Source: a candidate division TM6 bacterium GW2011_GWE2_41_16 (GTDB taxonomy: Bacteria; Babelota; Babeliae; Babelales; Babelaceae). From it: a stretch of DNA of 64,000 bases. The stretch spans positions 20,061-84,060 of the forward strand of contig LCAT01000002.1 of assembly GCA_000996695.1 (NCBI GenBank). The letters run 5' to 3'. Within the stretch, counting starts at the first letter, position 1. The number at the start of each line of letters is the position of its first letter. Shown here piece by piece: positions 8,679 through 18,200 of this stretch. The notes beneath the pieces are model-generated. The model was not told where the DNA came from, did no database searches, and saw nothing but the letters and a program-made list of their open reading frames with translations. The position numbers and the translations under genes are program-made.

Positions 8679-8684
8679 ATTTTT

Positions 8685-10451
8685 TTATTCCTTTATTTTC
8701 TTATGGCATTCGCCATTTTGATTTACATCAATTTGATCGTTAATCGCTTTTTCAGATCGATGTATGGAAGAGTCTTTTTTAGTAAATTTTTCTATAGACC
8801 CGTCAGAGCCTGCCTGAACCCGGCCACCAAACAACTCAACAGCCATTGCCGCTATCGGCCAATCTTTTGAAGTAGGCTTGGCTGAAGAAGCTCCTACTTT
8901 TTTAGCAACCTCTGATACTTTTTGTGAAGATGCTTTTTTTGCAACATCACCAGTAACCTCTTCAAAAGCTACCGATGCTATAGCTCCACTAAACAACTGC
9001 GCATGATCAATCCACTGATCACGTTTTTGCGCGATATATTCTTTACATAATCCTTGATCTGTACTACAGAAAAAAGTAAGAGTCCCGCTTGTCTCAGTAT
9101 ACCGGGCTCCACGTATTAACGTAAAAAAAGCGTACAAAGAAAAATCGCTTCCCGCTGACACTTTTTCAAGAAATTTTGGCCACCAGGTAGGAAATGCCTC
9201 AGCAGAAACCCGAACTCCTTCGGGAACCCGCGCTTTTTGTACTTCAGGTACAGACTCTTGAGCAATAGCACAAAATGCGGGAACTGACTTTTCAGTCACT
9301 GGTTGATCTACTTTTTTTGGTTGAGTTTTTTGCTGAGCCTTTGGTTGCATGCGTGATTGTGATTCAGATTGCTTCACAGCAACGTTAGACGCAGAAGAAT
9401 CATCCTCGCCAAAACCCATAACTCGCGCACAGATCATTTTGAGCATGATGTGTTTATGAATGGTTTTTATAAACACTGACTCATGCGTAAAAAATTGCGG
9501 TAATGCCTCAAAAGCTTGTGCTCTATATTCACTATGGACATAGGCATAATCAGATAACACATCAATGAGTTGATCCCATATGCGCTGAGCATCGGCTCCC
9601 AACAGCTCGAGAGCTTCAAGCTCCGCCTCAAGCTCTGTCCATTTTTTTTGTACCAAAAAATCAGCCAATTGAACAACTCTCACATGATCTACATACCCGA
9701 GTAATCGCTCAACAAAAGCGATATTTACGGCTTCCTCTGATAAAAAAACACGCTCAAGTAGCATAATTGCATCACGCAAAGAACCTTGGGTAGCTCGCGA
9801 TATAAGCGCCAAAGCGGCAGGCTCATATGTCATAGACTCAGCAATGCATATTTTTTCAAGATGCTGCTGAAGTATGTGTGGAGCAATAGGATCAAAAAAA
9901 ATATGGAACGCACGCGAGCGCACGGTATCGATAATTTTGTGATAATCGGTTGTTGCTAAAATAAACACCACACCTTGAGGCGGCTCCTCGAGCACTTTTA
10001 AAAACGCGTTAAACGCAGCTTTACTGAGCATGTGCGCTTCATCAATAACATAAATTTTATGCGTACCACGCAACGGCAAAAATGTTGACGCTTCGATCAA
10101 AGTTCGCACGTTTTCAACGCCCGTATGTGATGCAGCATCAATTTCGATCACATCAGGATGCGCACCAACACGTACCGCTTCGCATATTTCACAGCATGCG
10201 CAGGGTATTGGCTGGGCAGTATTTTGACGAAAATTGTGTAATTTTTCACACAAAAGTCCTGCAGCAAAAATACGAGCCATGCTCGTTTTACCGCACCCAC
10301 GCTGCCCGGCAAAAATGTATACCGGAAAGATCGTGTTGCGGTACAAACTGTTTTTGAGAATTTTTACGGCAAGTTCCTGGCCGACAAGCTCATCAAAAGA
10401 GCGCGAACGCCATTTCCGTGCAAGAGGAAGATATGTTACTTGTTCACTCAT
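8685..10451 (-). CDS. dnaX: DNA polymerase III subunit gamma/tau
   Basis: 588 aa clamp-loader ATPase. Walker A GQRGCGKT (49-56), the zinc-binding cluster with CACCEIC (84-90) and Walker B DEAH (137-140) are present, followed by the lid and collar domains and a Lys/Ser-rich tau-like region. The last ~25 residues (from SEKAINDQ) come from a dispersed palindromic element that also occurs in two other proteins here, so the native C-terminus has been replaced or extended. No strong Shine-Dalgarno precedes the ATG. It is followed immediately by der. Confidence 0.97.
   Translation of the reverse strand: MSEQVTYLPLARKWRSRSFDELVGQELAVKILKNSLYRNTIFPVYIFAGQRGCGKTSMARIFAAGLLCEKLHNFRQNTAQPIPCACCEICEAVRVGAHPDVIEIDAASHTGVENVRTLIEASTFLPLRGTHKIYVIDEAHMLSKAAFNAFLKVLEEPPQGVVFILATTDYHKIIDTVRSRAFHIFFDPIAPHILQQHLEKICIAESMTYEPAALALISRATQGSLRDAIMLLERVFLSEEAVNIAFVERLLGYVDHVRVVQLADFLVQKKWTELEAELEALELLGADAQRIWDQLIDVLSDYAYVHSEYRAQAFEALPQFFTHESVFIKTIHKHIMLKMICARVMGFGEDDSSASNVAVKQSESQSRMQPKAQQKTQPKKVDQPVTEKSVPAFCAIAQESVPEVQKARVPEGVRVSAEAFPTWWPKFLEKVSAGSDFSLYAFFTLIRGARYTETSGTLTFFCSTDQGLCKEYIAQKRDQWIDHAQLFSGAIASVAFEEVTGDVAKKASSQKVSEVAKKVGASSAKPTSKDWPIAAMAVELFGGRVQAGSDGSIEKFTKKDSSIHRSEKAINDQIDVNQNGECHKKIKE
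8704..8768 (-). repeat. Palindromic element, copy 1, in the 3' end of dnaX
   Basis: Core TGGCATTCGCCATTTTGA followed by TTACATCAATTTGATCGTTA (plus-strand reading). It is closely related to copies at 23927-23998 and 27555-27615, both in coding sequence, and at 19690-19741, intergenic. Translated on the minus strand it yields AINDQIDVNQNGECHK. Confidence 0.8.
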
Positions 10452-10526
10452 GTGAGAAAATTTTTCGTTATACGTTGATAAAAACAGTTTTTAGAGCAGG
10501 CGCCTGTTGTGACATGAACTTGATGT

Positions 10527-11654
10527 TCAATATTTTTTTTCAAGCAGGTCAAGATACTCTTTCATTATATACATTTTGTTGTTTTTGCCACGAACTGTGG
10601 TCTCAACCAAAATTCCGTTTTCAATAAAACGATCAATAAGCGCATGCGCCGTATTATACGCATTATCTAATGCCACGCTTAATGCGCTTACCGTTATAAC
10701 AGGTTGACGAAAACATATAACCAATGCGCGTAGAGCATTTTGACGAGTCTTAGAAAAATCCTGGCTTTCAGTTATCATCTGCGTAAAACGTTTTTCTAAC
10801 TCCTCAATATCGTATGCCCGGCGATATGCATCAGTACAGCTCTCTTTGAGGGCTTTAAGATAAAAAAGTATCCATCCCTCAAAGTCTCCCTCAAGACGCA
10901 CTTGATCAAGCCTAAAATAATACTCTGCCCGCTGTTTTTTAAAATAATATGATGGATACACGATTGGTACAGACAATAGGCCACTTTCGATCAACATCAA
11001 CTGTATCAACATTCTTCCCACACGCCCGTTACCATCAATAAACGGATGAATCGTTTCAAACTGCACATGCACAAGACCTGCGCGTACAATTGCTGGCAGC
11101 ATGTTTTGGTCATCGCGATCATGTATATAGGTCTCAAGCTCATGCATAAGTCGCGGCACTTCACCAAACATGGGTGGAACAAGATATCCAACACGTACAT
11201 TTTGCGTTCGGTAGAGTCCAGGTTGTACATGTGCTCCCTCTCCGTTCAGAAGGTCCTGATGAACCTTAAGCAAAACACGCGATGAAACGGGGTCAGAGTC
11301 CATCAGTTTAAGACCATCACTCAAGGCGTTATAGTAATTCAAAACAAGTTGGGTTTCTTTTGTCGTTTTTTGTTCACCCAAAGGCTGCGTAAAAACCTCC
11401 AGCATCGTGGTATGAATGCCCTCAATATCTGAAGATAATAGCGCCTCTTTAATCACATATGCCCGTACAAATCGCTCTAAGTCGGGGAGCTTACGTGCAA
11501 GTTCATTAAGTTGACCGCACATAAAAGTAATTTCACTGACCAACTGAATCATGTGGGCATCAAGAAAAAAGTCAGGATCACGTGGTGGTAGAGCATTGGG
11601 AATAAAATAATCAACCGGACCCACTAAACGATATTCACCCGTTCGTCTTACCAT
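10527..11654 (-). CDS. Fic domain protein with N-terminal inhibitory motif and wHTH
   Basis: 375 aa. The Fic active-site motif HPFIDGNGRVGR is intact (203-214), so the protein should transfer AMP, or another nucleotide moiety, to a target hydroxyl. SSDIEG (74-79) fits the inhibitory S/TxxxEG/N helix placed N-terminal to the core (class II type). The C-terminal ~80 residues look like a winged helix (SALSVALDNAYNTAHALIDRF), so it may bind DNA. The upstream region contains repeated A/T half-sites around a promoter, consistent with autoregulation. Targets cannot be deduced. It could be a toxin-like regulator or a housekeeping Fic enzyme of the Fic/DOC_N family. Confidence 0.92.
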   Translation of the reverse strand: MVRRTGEYRLVGPVDYFIPNALPPRDPDFFLDAHMIQLVSEITFMCGQLNELARKLPDLERFVRAYVIKEALLSSDIEGIHTTMLEVFTQPLGEQKTTKETQLVLNYYNALSDGLKLMDSDPVSSRVLLKVHQDLLNGEGAHVQPGLYRTQNVRVGYLVPPMFGEVPRLMHELETYIHDRDDQNMLPAIVRAGLVHVQFETIHPFIDGNGRVGRMLIQLMLIESGLLSVPIVYPSYYFKKQRAEYYFRLDQVRLEGDFEGWILFYLKALKESCTDAYRRAYDIEELEKRFTQMITESQDFSKTRQNALRALVICFRQPVITVSALSVALDNAYNTAHALIDRFIENGILVETTVRGKNNKMYIMKEYLDLLEKKY

Positions 11655-11700
11655 GAGAACCTCGCTTTTTGCTTATTCAAAAAAAATAACAAACTTCGTG

Positions 11701-11794
11701 CAATTGAAAAAAGTATAACTAATAAAAGCGTGTTTTTTCAATATTTCCTTTAAATTGAAAAAATCGAGCAAACTTTTCAAGATTTTTTCAATTT
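11701..11794. promoter_or_regulatory. Candidate operator array upstream of the fic gene
   Basis: A perfect 14-bp inverted repeat, AAATTGAAAAAATC (11752-11765) and its complement (11781-11794), is accompanied by extra half-sites CAATTGAAAAAA (11701) and GTTTTTTCAATA (11732). The half-sites flank both promoter boxes of the fic gene, as expected for a repressor-controlled promoter. A regulator is not proven; the winged helix of the Fic protein itself is the obvious candidate. Confidence 0.5.
11712..11741 (-). promoter_or_regulatory. Promoter of the fic gene
   Basis: On the minus strand TTGAAA (11741-11736) and TATACT (11717-11712) are separated by 18 nt and lie about 58 nt before the ATG. The -35 box falls inside one of the repeated TTGAAAAAA half-sites. 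Confidence 0.6.
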
Positions 11795-11941
11795 AGCACA
11801 CAAGAATGAAATTTTTGATTTTCTTATTTTCGATTTTCATCATTTTCGATAATAAGAACCATTTTTGTTTTCACCCACGCACATAAAAGTAAGAATATGA
11901 CTAACGGTGCATCAAAAAAAATATTTTTAGGGTACAAAAAA

Positions 11942-12026
11942 GAGAGGCTCGTACAACACTCATGCCTTTTGTGCTGCTTCCTTTCGGACCTGACACGGTG
12001 AAAAGCAGAATATTTACAAGCCTCTC
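11942..12026 (-). ncRNA. ffs: Signal recognition particle RNA (4.5S type)
   Basis: The minus strand contains the near-invariant SRP domain IV core GTCAGGTCCGAAAGGAAGCA. The ends pair (GAGAGGCTTG with CGAGCCTCTC), giving a short hairpin RNA of about 85 nt, and a T-run follows (11941-11934). It lies 8 nt downstream of tRNA-Ser in the same direction. Confidence 0.93.
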
Positions 12027-12034
12027 AAATCTAT

Positions 12035-12126
12035 TGGTGGAGAGAGAGGGATTCGAACCCTCGATACCCGATTAAGGATATACACGATTTCCAATCGTGC
12101 TCTTTCGGCCACTCAGACATCTCTCC
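12035..12126 (-). tRNA. tRNA-Ser (anticodon GGA)
   Basis: Minus-strand GGAGAGA pairs with TCTCTCC at the 3' end, followed by A and an encoded CCA. The anticodon loop TTGGAAA sits on the stem CACGA/TCGTG, giving GGA. A long class II variable arm (TATATCCTTAATCGGGTATC) and the T loop TTCGAAT are present. 92 nt in total. It is preceded on the minus strand by a TGGCGTTCGCCA palindrome. Confidence 0.95.
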
Positions 12127-12216
12127 ATGGCGTTCGCCATTATGGCCCGCGCAAATTTTTCAATCGTTTATTGCAACAACACAATACCATAGTCTTGGTG
12201 TTCTGTTGCTCTTTAA

Positions 12217-13107
12217 TTATTCTTTTGGACGGCGAGGAGCGTTGCCACCTGGACGGCTGCTTCCGCCACGTACAGGTCCTCGGCGTTGAGCACCAGGCTT
12301 GTTGCCTGCGCCAGCTTTTTTAGCTTCTGCACTTGCGCCTTCAAGTCCGAATGCTTGCTCAACCATTTGTGAAATCATGCGGTCAGCAGGAACTTCAGCA
12401 GTTGTTTGAGCCGCTTTTTTAGTTTCTTTAGCAACTTTTAAGCCACGCTCTACAGCTTCCGCTAAGTAATCTAAGATCACCTTAACCGAGCGAGCTACGT
12501 CATCGTTTGCAGGAATTACATAATCAACCAGTGATGGATCGTTATTGGTATCGACGATCGCAACAACAGGCACGCCCGCAGCGATAGCTTCGCGCACGGC
12601 ACTGTGTTCTTTGCGAATATCAACAACAATCAATGCTCCAACTGGCCAGGTCATATTTTTGATACCGCCAACGTTCTTCTCAAGACGATCAACAAGCTTT
12701 TGGATCGAACCAAGTTCTTTTTTGGTGTACGCGCCAACCGTAGCTTTTTCGATCACGTCTTGCAGGTGCAATAATTTGGTAATCGATTTTTTAACTTGTG
12801 AGTTATTTGTCAGTGTTCCACCGACCCAACGATGGGCAACTGAAGGGCATTTAAAGTTGCGGCCGATAGCTTCAACCGTTTCTTTTGCGGATGTTTTGGT
12901 ACCAACCCACAATACTTGTTTGCCTTCGGTAGCTACGCCTTCAAGAAACTGCGCAGCTTTTTCGAGCTGAAACGCAGTTTTCGATACGTCGATCAAGTGA
13001 ACACCATTCTTTTTGCCCCAAATGTAGGGAGCCATGTTTGGGTTCCAGCGCCAGGTCTGGTGACCGAATTGTACGCCCGCTTGAATCAATAGCTTAAGAT
13101 CTATCAT
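12217..13107 (-). CDS. rpsB: 30S ribosomal protein uS2
   Basis: 296 aa. The S2 fold is recognisable from IQAGVQFGHQTWRWNPNM at the start and from PVVAIVDTNNDPSLVDYVIPANDD. It binds the 30S head/body junction with S1. It carries a ~50-residue C-terminal extension rich in Gly, Arg and Pro, beyond the usual ~240-250 aa. The usual partner tsf is not adjacent. A structured leader precedes it, and AAAGG lies 6 nt before the ATG. Confidence 0.96.
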   Translation of the reverse strand: MIDLKLLIQAGVQFGHQTWRWNPNMAPYIWGKKNGVHLIDVSKTAFQLEKAAQFLEGVATEGKQVLWVGTKTSAKETVEAIGRNFKCPSVAHRWVGGTLTNNSQVKKSITKLLHLQDVIEKATVGAYTKKELGSIQKLVDRLEKNVGGIKNMTWPVGALIVVDIRKEHSAVREAIAAGVPVVAIVDTNNDPSLVDYVIPANDDVARSVKVILDYLAEAVERGLKVAKETKKAAQTTAEVPADRMISQMVEQAFGLEGASAEAKKAGAGNKPGAQRRGPVRGGSSRPGGNAPRRPKE

Positions 13108-13203
13108 GTGAACCTTTCGTTACTGGGGTTATTAACCTGTCGCATGCTTCGTTTGGTTCAGCCATATTCTGTTGGCCGTTCACCACCCGTCTGCGTGAAG
13201 CAT
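13108..13203 (-). promoter_or_regulatory. Structured rpsB mRNA leader
   Basis: The leader can form an outer stem CATGCTTC/GAAGCATG (13196-13203 with 13143-13150). GTGAAC at ~13175 can pair with GTTCAC directly beside the start codon, covering the Shine-Dalgarno. This fits autogenous control of S2, known in several bacteria. The match to any described S2 leader family was not tested. Confidence 0.4.
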
Positions 13204-13291
13204 GTACTTTATACATTTAAAAACACGTAGCACTAGTGTAACAAAGCTCTACAAAAATCTCAAAAAGTGGCAGTCGCCATTTTGGCGCGCT

Positions 13292-13338
13292 CAAAAAAGA
13301 CTGTGGGACAGGCCTTTTGAGCCCATCCCACATTTTTT
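13292..13338. terminator. Terminator downstream of the outer-membrane protein gene
   Basis: TGTGGGA (13302-13308) pairs with TCCCACA (13326-13332), flanked by a T-run on the plus strand and an A-run (T-run on the minus strand). It lies between the stop at 13353 and the rpsB leader. Confidence 0.75.
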
Positions 13339-13352
13339 CACCCGGTTGATTA

Positions 13353-15158
13353 TTAGAAGTTTACTCGTATACCGACGAATGCATCGGTATCGCGGAATGC
13401 ATTTTTACCGGCAAAGGCATAGAGGAACCCGCCGAAAAGTTCGCAACATGAAGTCGACATAAAGAACTCAGTGCGCACTTTATGTGAAATAACATTGGTC
13501 AAACGTTGTGCTACACGAGGATCAAGTCTTTGGTTCGTGTTGCCTGCCAAGTCTGTTGCTGAAGGCCAGCACATACAAATCTTGTCGCAGCCCTTCCAGT
13601 AGAATTGGTATCCTACATCAAGACCGCAATGACGGCTTGCAAATGCAGACAAAATTGCGTTCAACTCAAAATGGTTCCAGTTGATTCGCGCAGGCACGCA
13701 AGGCCCGATGTTTTTGATTGTTGCGCCAATGAACGGTGCGGGTATTTTTTCCGTTGCACTGAGCACAAACGAATAGGTACCGTCAACCGTTGCTTTAAAG
13801 GTATCACACATATCCCAGCCAAGCGTTGCGCCTAAGCGAAGCTCAGGGTGCCCGCCGTTACCCAAAGGCAACTCGAGAGGTCTTCTGCAATCACAGAGCT
13901 TGCCACCGGTTGGCAAACGAAGGCCAGCAAGTACTTCTGAGAAAATGCAGTCGTTGCAACCCCAGAGACGACCAGCTACTAAGTCAAGATCAAGATCGCC
14001 AAGACCTTTTTTGCGGCCGTATGCGATGTTAATGCCATTTGCTTCTAAGAACGGATTAACCGATGTAACACCCAGACCTTCAGTTGATGCTGTTATAGTA
14101 TTAAGAATAATATTTGCATCCTGCGTTATTGACGCTCCCGTCGAAACCTTGACAGTAGGAACAACAAAAAGTTGTCGTTGATATTGCGGAGCAAGTGCAA
14201 GACCTGTACTGTAATCTGTACCAGTCAAGAAATACCCACGAATCCCGTTACCTACACCGGTTCCACTTGCAGCAACAACCGCTGTAGGATCAATTGCAGA
14301 AACTTCATTTGCCCAATTGTTATTGCTAAAAGGAACTGCGCCAGACGTTGAGCCGAGCACAGCAATACCAGGAATGTCAGTAAGTACATCGGGTGGATTT
14401 GGAGATGTTACAGTTTGACCTGCAAGTTTTAGATTAGGCGTCCAGGAAACAAAAGCATTACCACCAGCAATAATATTTAATTGTGCTAAAAAATCGAGAC
14501 GTGCTGCATAGGCATTGGTAATAGTATTAGTACCCAAATCACTTGTAAGCTGTTCTTGACGAACAACAAACACGTCACTCAGAGTCTCACCCGTTAGATC
14601 ACTTTCATTTGTTGGAGTTTGTTTAAACTCGCAATCTCGCACCGGTATACGTGCGCGCAACCCCGCATGTGCCTTGTTATTGCAAAAACGCGTTTCTAAA
14701 CATGCACCAAAAATTGCACCGCGTTCTGAATATTCATATCGAGGGGAGATGGTCGATATGGCAACAAAAGGATTTCCGGTTTTGAGCACTCCATTTGGGT
14801 ACCCACCTGGGAACGACTCACCAATCGTAAAGTCTGATTTACCAAAAATGAGATTGGTCAGAGGCACTTTACACGTACCATTTTTACAACCAAAAGCTTT
14901 ATCAGCCGTACGTTCGTACACACTACCGATTATCGCAACCTGGACAGGCAGCTCACAGCAGCCATCATCATAATCTCTGCAACAGCCACATGGTTTGTCG
15001 TTTTTTTGGTCCTGTTCATCGCGTTCATACATAATGGGATAATGCGAGAATCCCATCATCGGCACAGGCAACGGATTGCGTATTTCGCGCGCAATCATGC
15101 TCCCTGCGCAGCACAAGAGCCCAAGCCCGAGCACTTTGTTGAAATTATTCATAAACAC
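13353..15158 (-). CDS. Outer-membrane beta-barrel protein, Cys-containing
   Basis: 601 aa. It has a signal peptide (~23 residues, ending GSMIA), a Cys cluster CGCCRDYDDGCCELP shortly after it, alternating beta-strand patterns throughout and a terminal aromatic residue (FVGIRVNF), as in Omp85 substrates. It probably forms a porin-like barrel; the cysteines could cross-link in the periplasm, which DsbD would support. It may be distantly related to the paralog pair at 32034 and 34330, but that is unproven. It is 80 nt downstream of the beta-rich surface protein on the same strand. Confidence 0.75.
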   Translation of the reverse strand: MFMNNFNKVLGLGLLCCAGSMIAREIRNPLPVPMMGFSHYPIMYERDEQDQKNDKPCGCCRDYDDGCCELPVQVAIIGSVYERTADKAFGCKNGTCKVPLTNLIFGKSDFTIGESFPGGYPNGVLKTGNPFVAISTISPRYEYSERGAIFGACLETRFCNNKAHAGLRARIPVRDCEFKQTPTNESDLTGETLSDVFVVRQEQLTSDLGTNTITNAYAARLDFLAQLNIIAGGNAFVSWTPNLKLAGQTVTSPNPPDVLTDIPGIAVLGSTSGAVPFSNNNWANEVSAIDPTAVVAASGTGVGNGIRGYFLTGTDYSTGLALAPQYQRQLFVVPTVKVSTGASITQDANIILNTITASTEGLGVTSVNPFLEANGINIAYGRKKGLGDLDLDLVAGRLWGCNDCIFSEVLAGLRLPTGGKLCDCRRPLELPLGNGGHPELRLGATLGWDMCDTFKATVDGTYSFVLSATEKIPAPFIGATIKNIGPCVPARINWNHFELNAILSAFASRHCGLDVGYQFYWKGCDKICMCWPSATDLAGNTNQRLDPRVAQRLTNVISHKVRTEFFMSTSCCELFGGFLYAFAGKNAFRDTDAFVGIRVNF

Positions 15159-15197
15159 CTTCCTTGTTTTTAAAAAATCTTTTTGCCCTTGTTATTT

Positions 15198-15228
15198 GGC
15201 TAGGACGCATATAATTTGCATCCTAGCC
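15198..15228 (-). repeat. Intercistronic hairpin
   Basis: GGCTAGGACGC and GCATCCTAGCC (one G-U pair) flank a 9-nt loop, between the surface protein stop and the downstream outer-membrane protein start. There is no T-run, so mRNA processing or partial attenuation is more likely than full termination. Confidence 0.5.
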
Positions 15229-15238
15229 TGGATAAAAT

Positions 15239-18200
15239 TTATGCTACGAGACTATAATATGATGCGGCTTCGTGAACCGTATCCCAAATAACACCCACAT
15301 CACCAAGTTCCAAAGATTTTTCTGGATCTGCAACCGTATTCAGACCACGGATTCTTCTATTGTTTTCGCGTTTAATTACATCGTCCAAAATAAATACTGT
15401 CTTAATTGTATTATCAAATGCACGCGTCACTTCTGCACGCGTAGTTATTTGCGATGTATAATTATTTGCGGTTATTTGACCAAAAAATCCAGCTGCCGTT
15501 GTTGGGGTAGCATACAAACTGGTCATACTTGGATCCAAGATAACGTCAGTTGATGCCATGATGCCAGCTGCATAACGAGCACTAATCGTACCCGCTGTTG
15601 TTAATACAACCGGTGCGTATGCTGCTGTTGCCACTGTTGGGGTTGAGAGAATAACGTTACCACCACCAAGCATGCTTATGTTTGTAAGTGTTGTTGGATT
15701 TGTGAATATGTATGCAGCTTCTTCTACAGGAATTTTACCCGCACCAATTGCAAGCAATGTTGCGTATTTGTCTGAGGTTGGGAAAATTTCTGCATGACGC
15801 AGTTCGCCGTTGATCCTAAAGGTGATCGTGCCAAGATTAAACAGATCGTTTACTGTCCACGCACTGGTATTGGTATCCGGTTTAGACACCATACCAACAC
15901 CGGTACCAAAGAAGCTTTGTGAACCAAGCTGTACAAACGTATCGGGACCATCAAGATTGAGACGGAACGATACTTCTGGGGTTACTTCTTCTGTTGTTTC
16001 ATCAGTTGTATTACCTACTTGGAATGCTCCGCCATAATCAGCTGAGTCACCCATTGCCATGCCTGCATTATCGTTGAAAAGGAATTCAACACGAGTTGTG
16101 TAATCAGCATCCATAATTACAACGTCATCGGTACTTACCGGACCGGCATTTGAAACCACTCGTTCACCAGCCGACTCAACAGAAAGGAACGAATTGCGAG
16201 GCAGTTCAAGACGAGCTTTTTCTGAGAATTTGAGCGTTGCGTATGCGTCTTCATCAAGACCGGTTGCGCAAATTTGCACACGATACGGATCAAGCTGGGT
16301 TAAACTTGTGAATGTTGATGTATCCACTTGAGAGTGTTCGCAACGGAATATCGATGTATCCGTGAAATGATTCACACCTTGGCCAAGCAATATGATTGCG
16401 CCTGGTTCAGCAACAAGTCTGACGTTGCCGCCAAAGAGCACTTGTTGGTTTGTACTCGTAAGAGCACTTAAATCAAAAATGCCACCTTCTCGAATACGAA
16501 TTTCACGTGGAACGTCTGAGTAAATATAGCAATATTGTTCTTCGCTTGCTCCAAAATCTGGGCCAGGAAGAATTGCTGCTACACCTTGTTTTTCAACAAT
16601 CAAATCTTGGTTAAGCAGAACTTTACAGGTACCATTTGGCACCAGGGTAACACCGCTTGTACCAAGCTTAATGTACCCAAAATCTGAGTCTGTTGTTCGT
16701 GATGCTGAGCCAAGACCCAGGAATCCACCGTCTTCAACAACCAAGAATGCCGTAGGCGTTATTGCTTGGTCTGCTGCAGGGAACATCAAGAATTCACGAA
16801 CAAATCCACCAATACGGAATCCTGGTTGATCACCAAGACGTGAGTTCAGTACTTGGAACTGATCAACAGTTCCATTGATTTGTGGCAAGCCCACAAGATT
16901 TGCATCTGTTACCGCAGTCAAATTACCGGCAGCAGGCACCGTGCCAAATTCATAGGGAACGTATTGAGTTGTACCGCCATACAAGCCGGTATAATCCTTG
17001 TTAACATTTGCCCAATCAAACGTGTAGTCTGACAAATACGCACCTGCTGCGATAATTTCCGTGTTTCCAGTAGCAGCTGAAAGATCAATGTACGTGTTTG
17101 CCTTGCCTACCATATCGTTGAAAAATGCATTACGAACAGGCAGATTTACGATACCGTTACGGCTTTGTGCAACCATCACTTTAAAGTTAGCACGGTTTGC
17201 AGGATTTAATTCGAAAGCACCCTGTAGATCAACAAATATTCCGCCTTCGCCTGTTGTTGCGCTTGATGCGATATCATGAATAGTGCCGCCAGCTGACTCG
17301 AATGAATAATAATCACCCGAAACATATACTGTTGGTTCTGTAGTAAGCGTAAATGCTGCACCGGTATCAGGATTAATTCCATCGGTCACTGCATCTACGT
17401 TTGAGCCAATCGAAAAATTCGACTTACTACCCAAGAACCATTGGTGTACCGACGTACCCGATGGGCTCGTTAAACCTTCGGTAATAGAAGAACTGTTTAG
17501 CGCTGTTTGAAGCGTAAGCAGTTGTACTGGAGTCCCCGCAATAGGGAATAATTGCATAACATCAATATGAGAATCAGCATTGATGATCGTGTTGTAGTCC
17601 GATGCTGTTGCGCCAACTTCGGTACCAAAAATCAATGTTCGTCCGGTACCTTGGTCAAGCTGAAGACCGTTGCCATAGGTAATAACAAAACTGTTATTTG
17701 CACCTGGAGTTGGCAATTGGCACTCAGGCATGTTCCAGTCAACGCCGGTTGATGCCATATTTGAGTGGAAATGTACGGTTGAGTTTACCAGCATAAAACG
17801 TGGGCGAGGATGCTGAGTCTGTGTTGGAACTGGTTCTGCCGGGTTAATAAGCCACCATGTTTCACCGCCAATGTAGCACGGAGCTGATTGGTATGGATCA
17901 TTACCACGATACACTTGGTGAATTTCATCAGTATGTTTCAAATTAGTGTTTACCGATATCGCCATGTTGTTAATCATGAAGCAACCGACACCATATTGAT
18001 TATAGTCCCCGTTGACGTCTGTATCGAAAGTACGTTTTGGGAAATTGCCCGCTGCACCGGTGCTTAAGACGTCATCACCTGTTGGATCAACTTCAAGAGA
18101 GAGAATTTCTATTGCTGATTGGTTTAAAGCTGTACCCTGAAGGCTCAAAGGAGCTTCAACAGAGAACATGATCGTGCCAGCACCATGCGCCCCGCTATAT

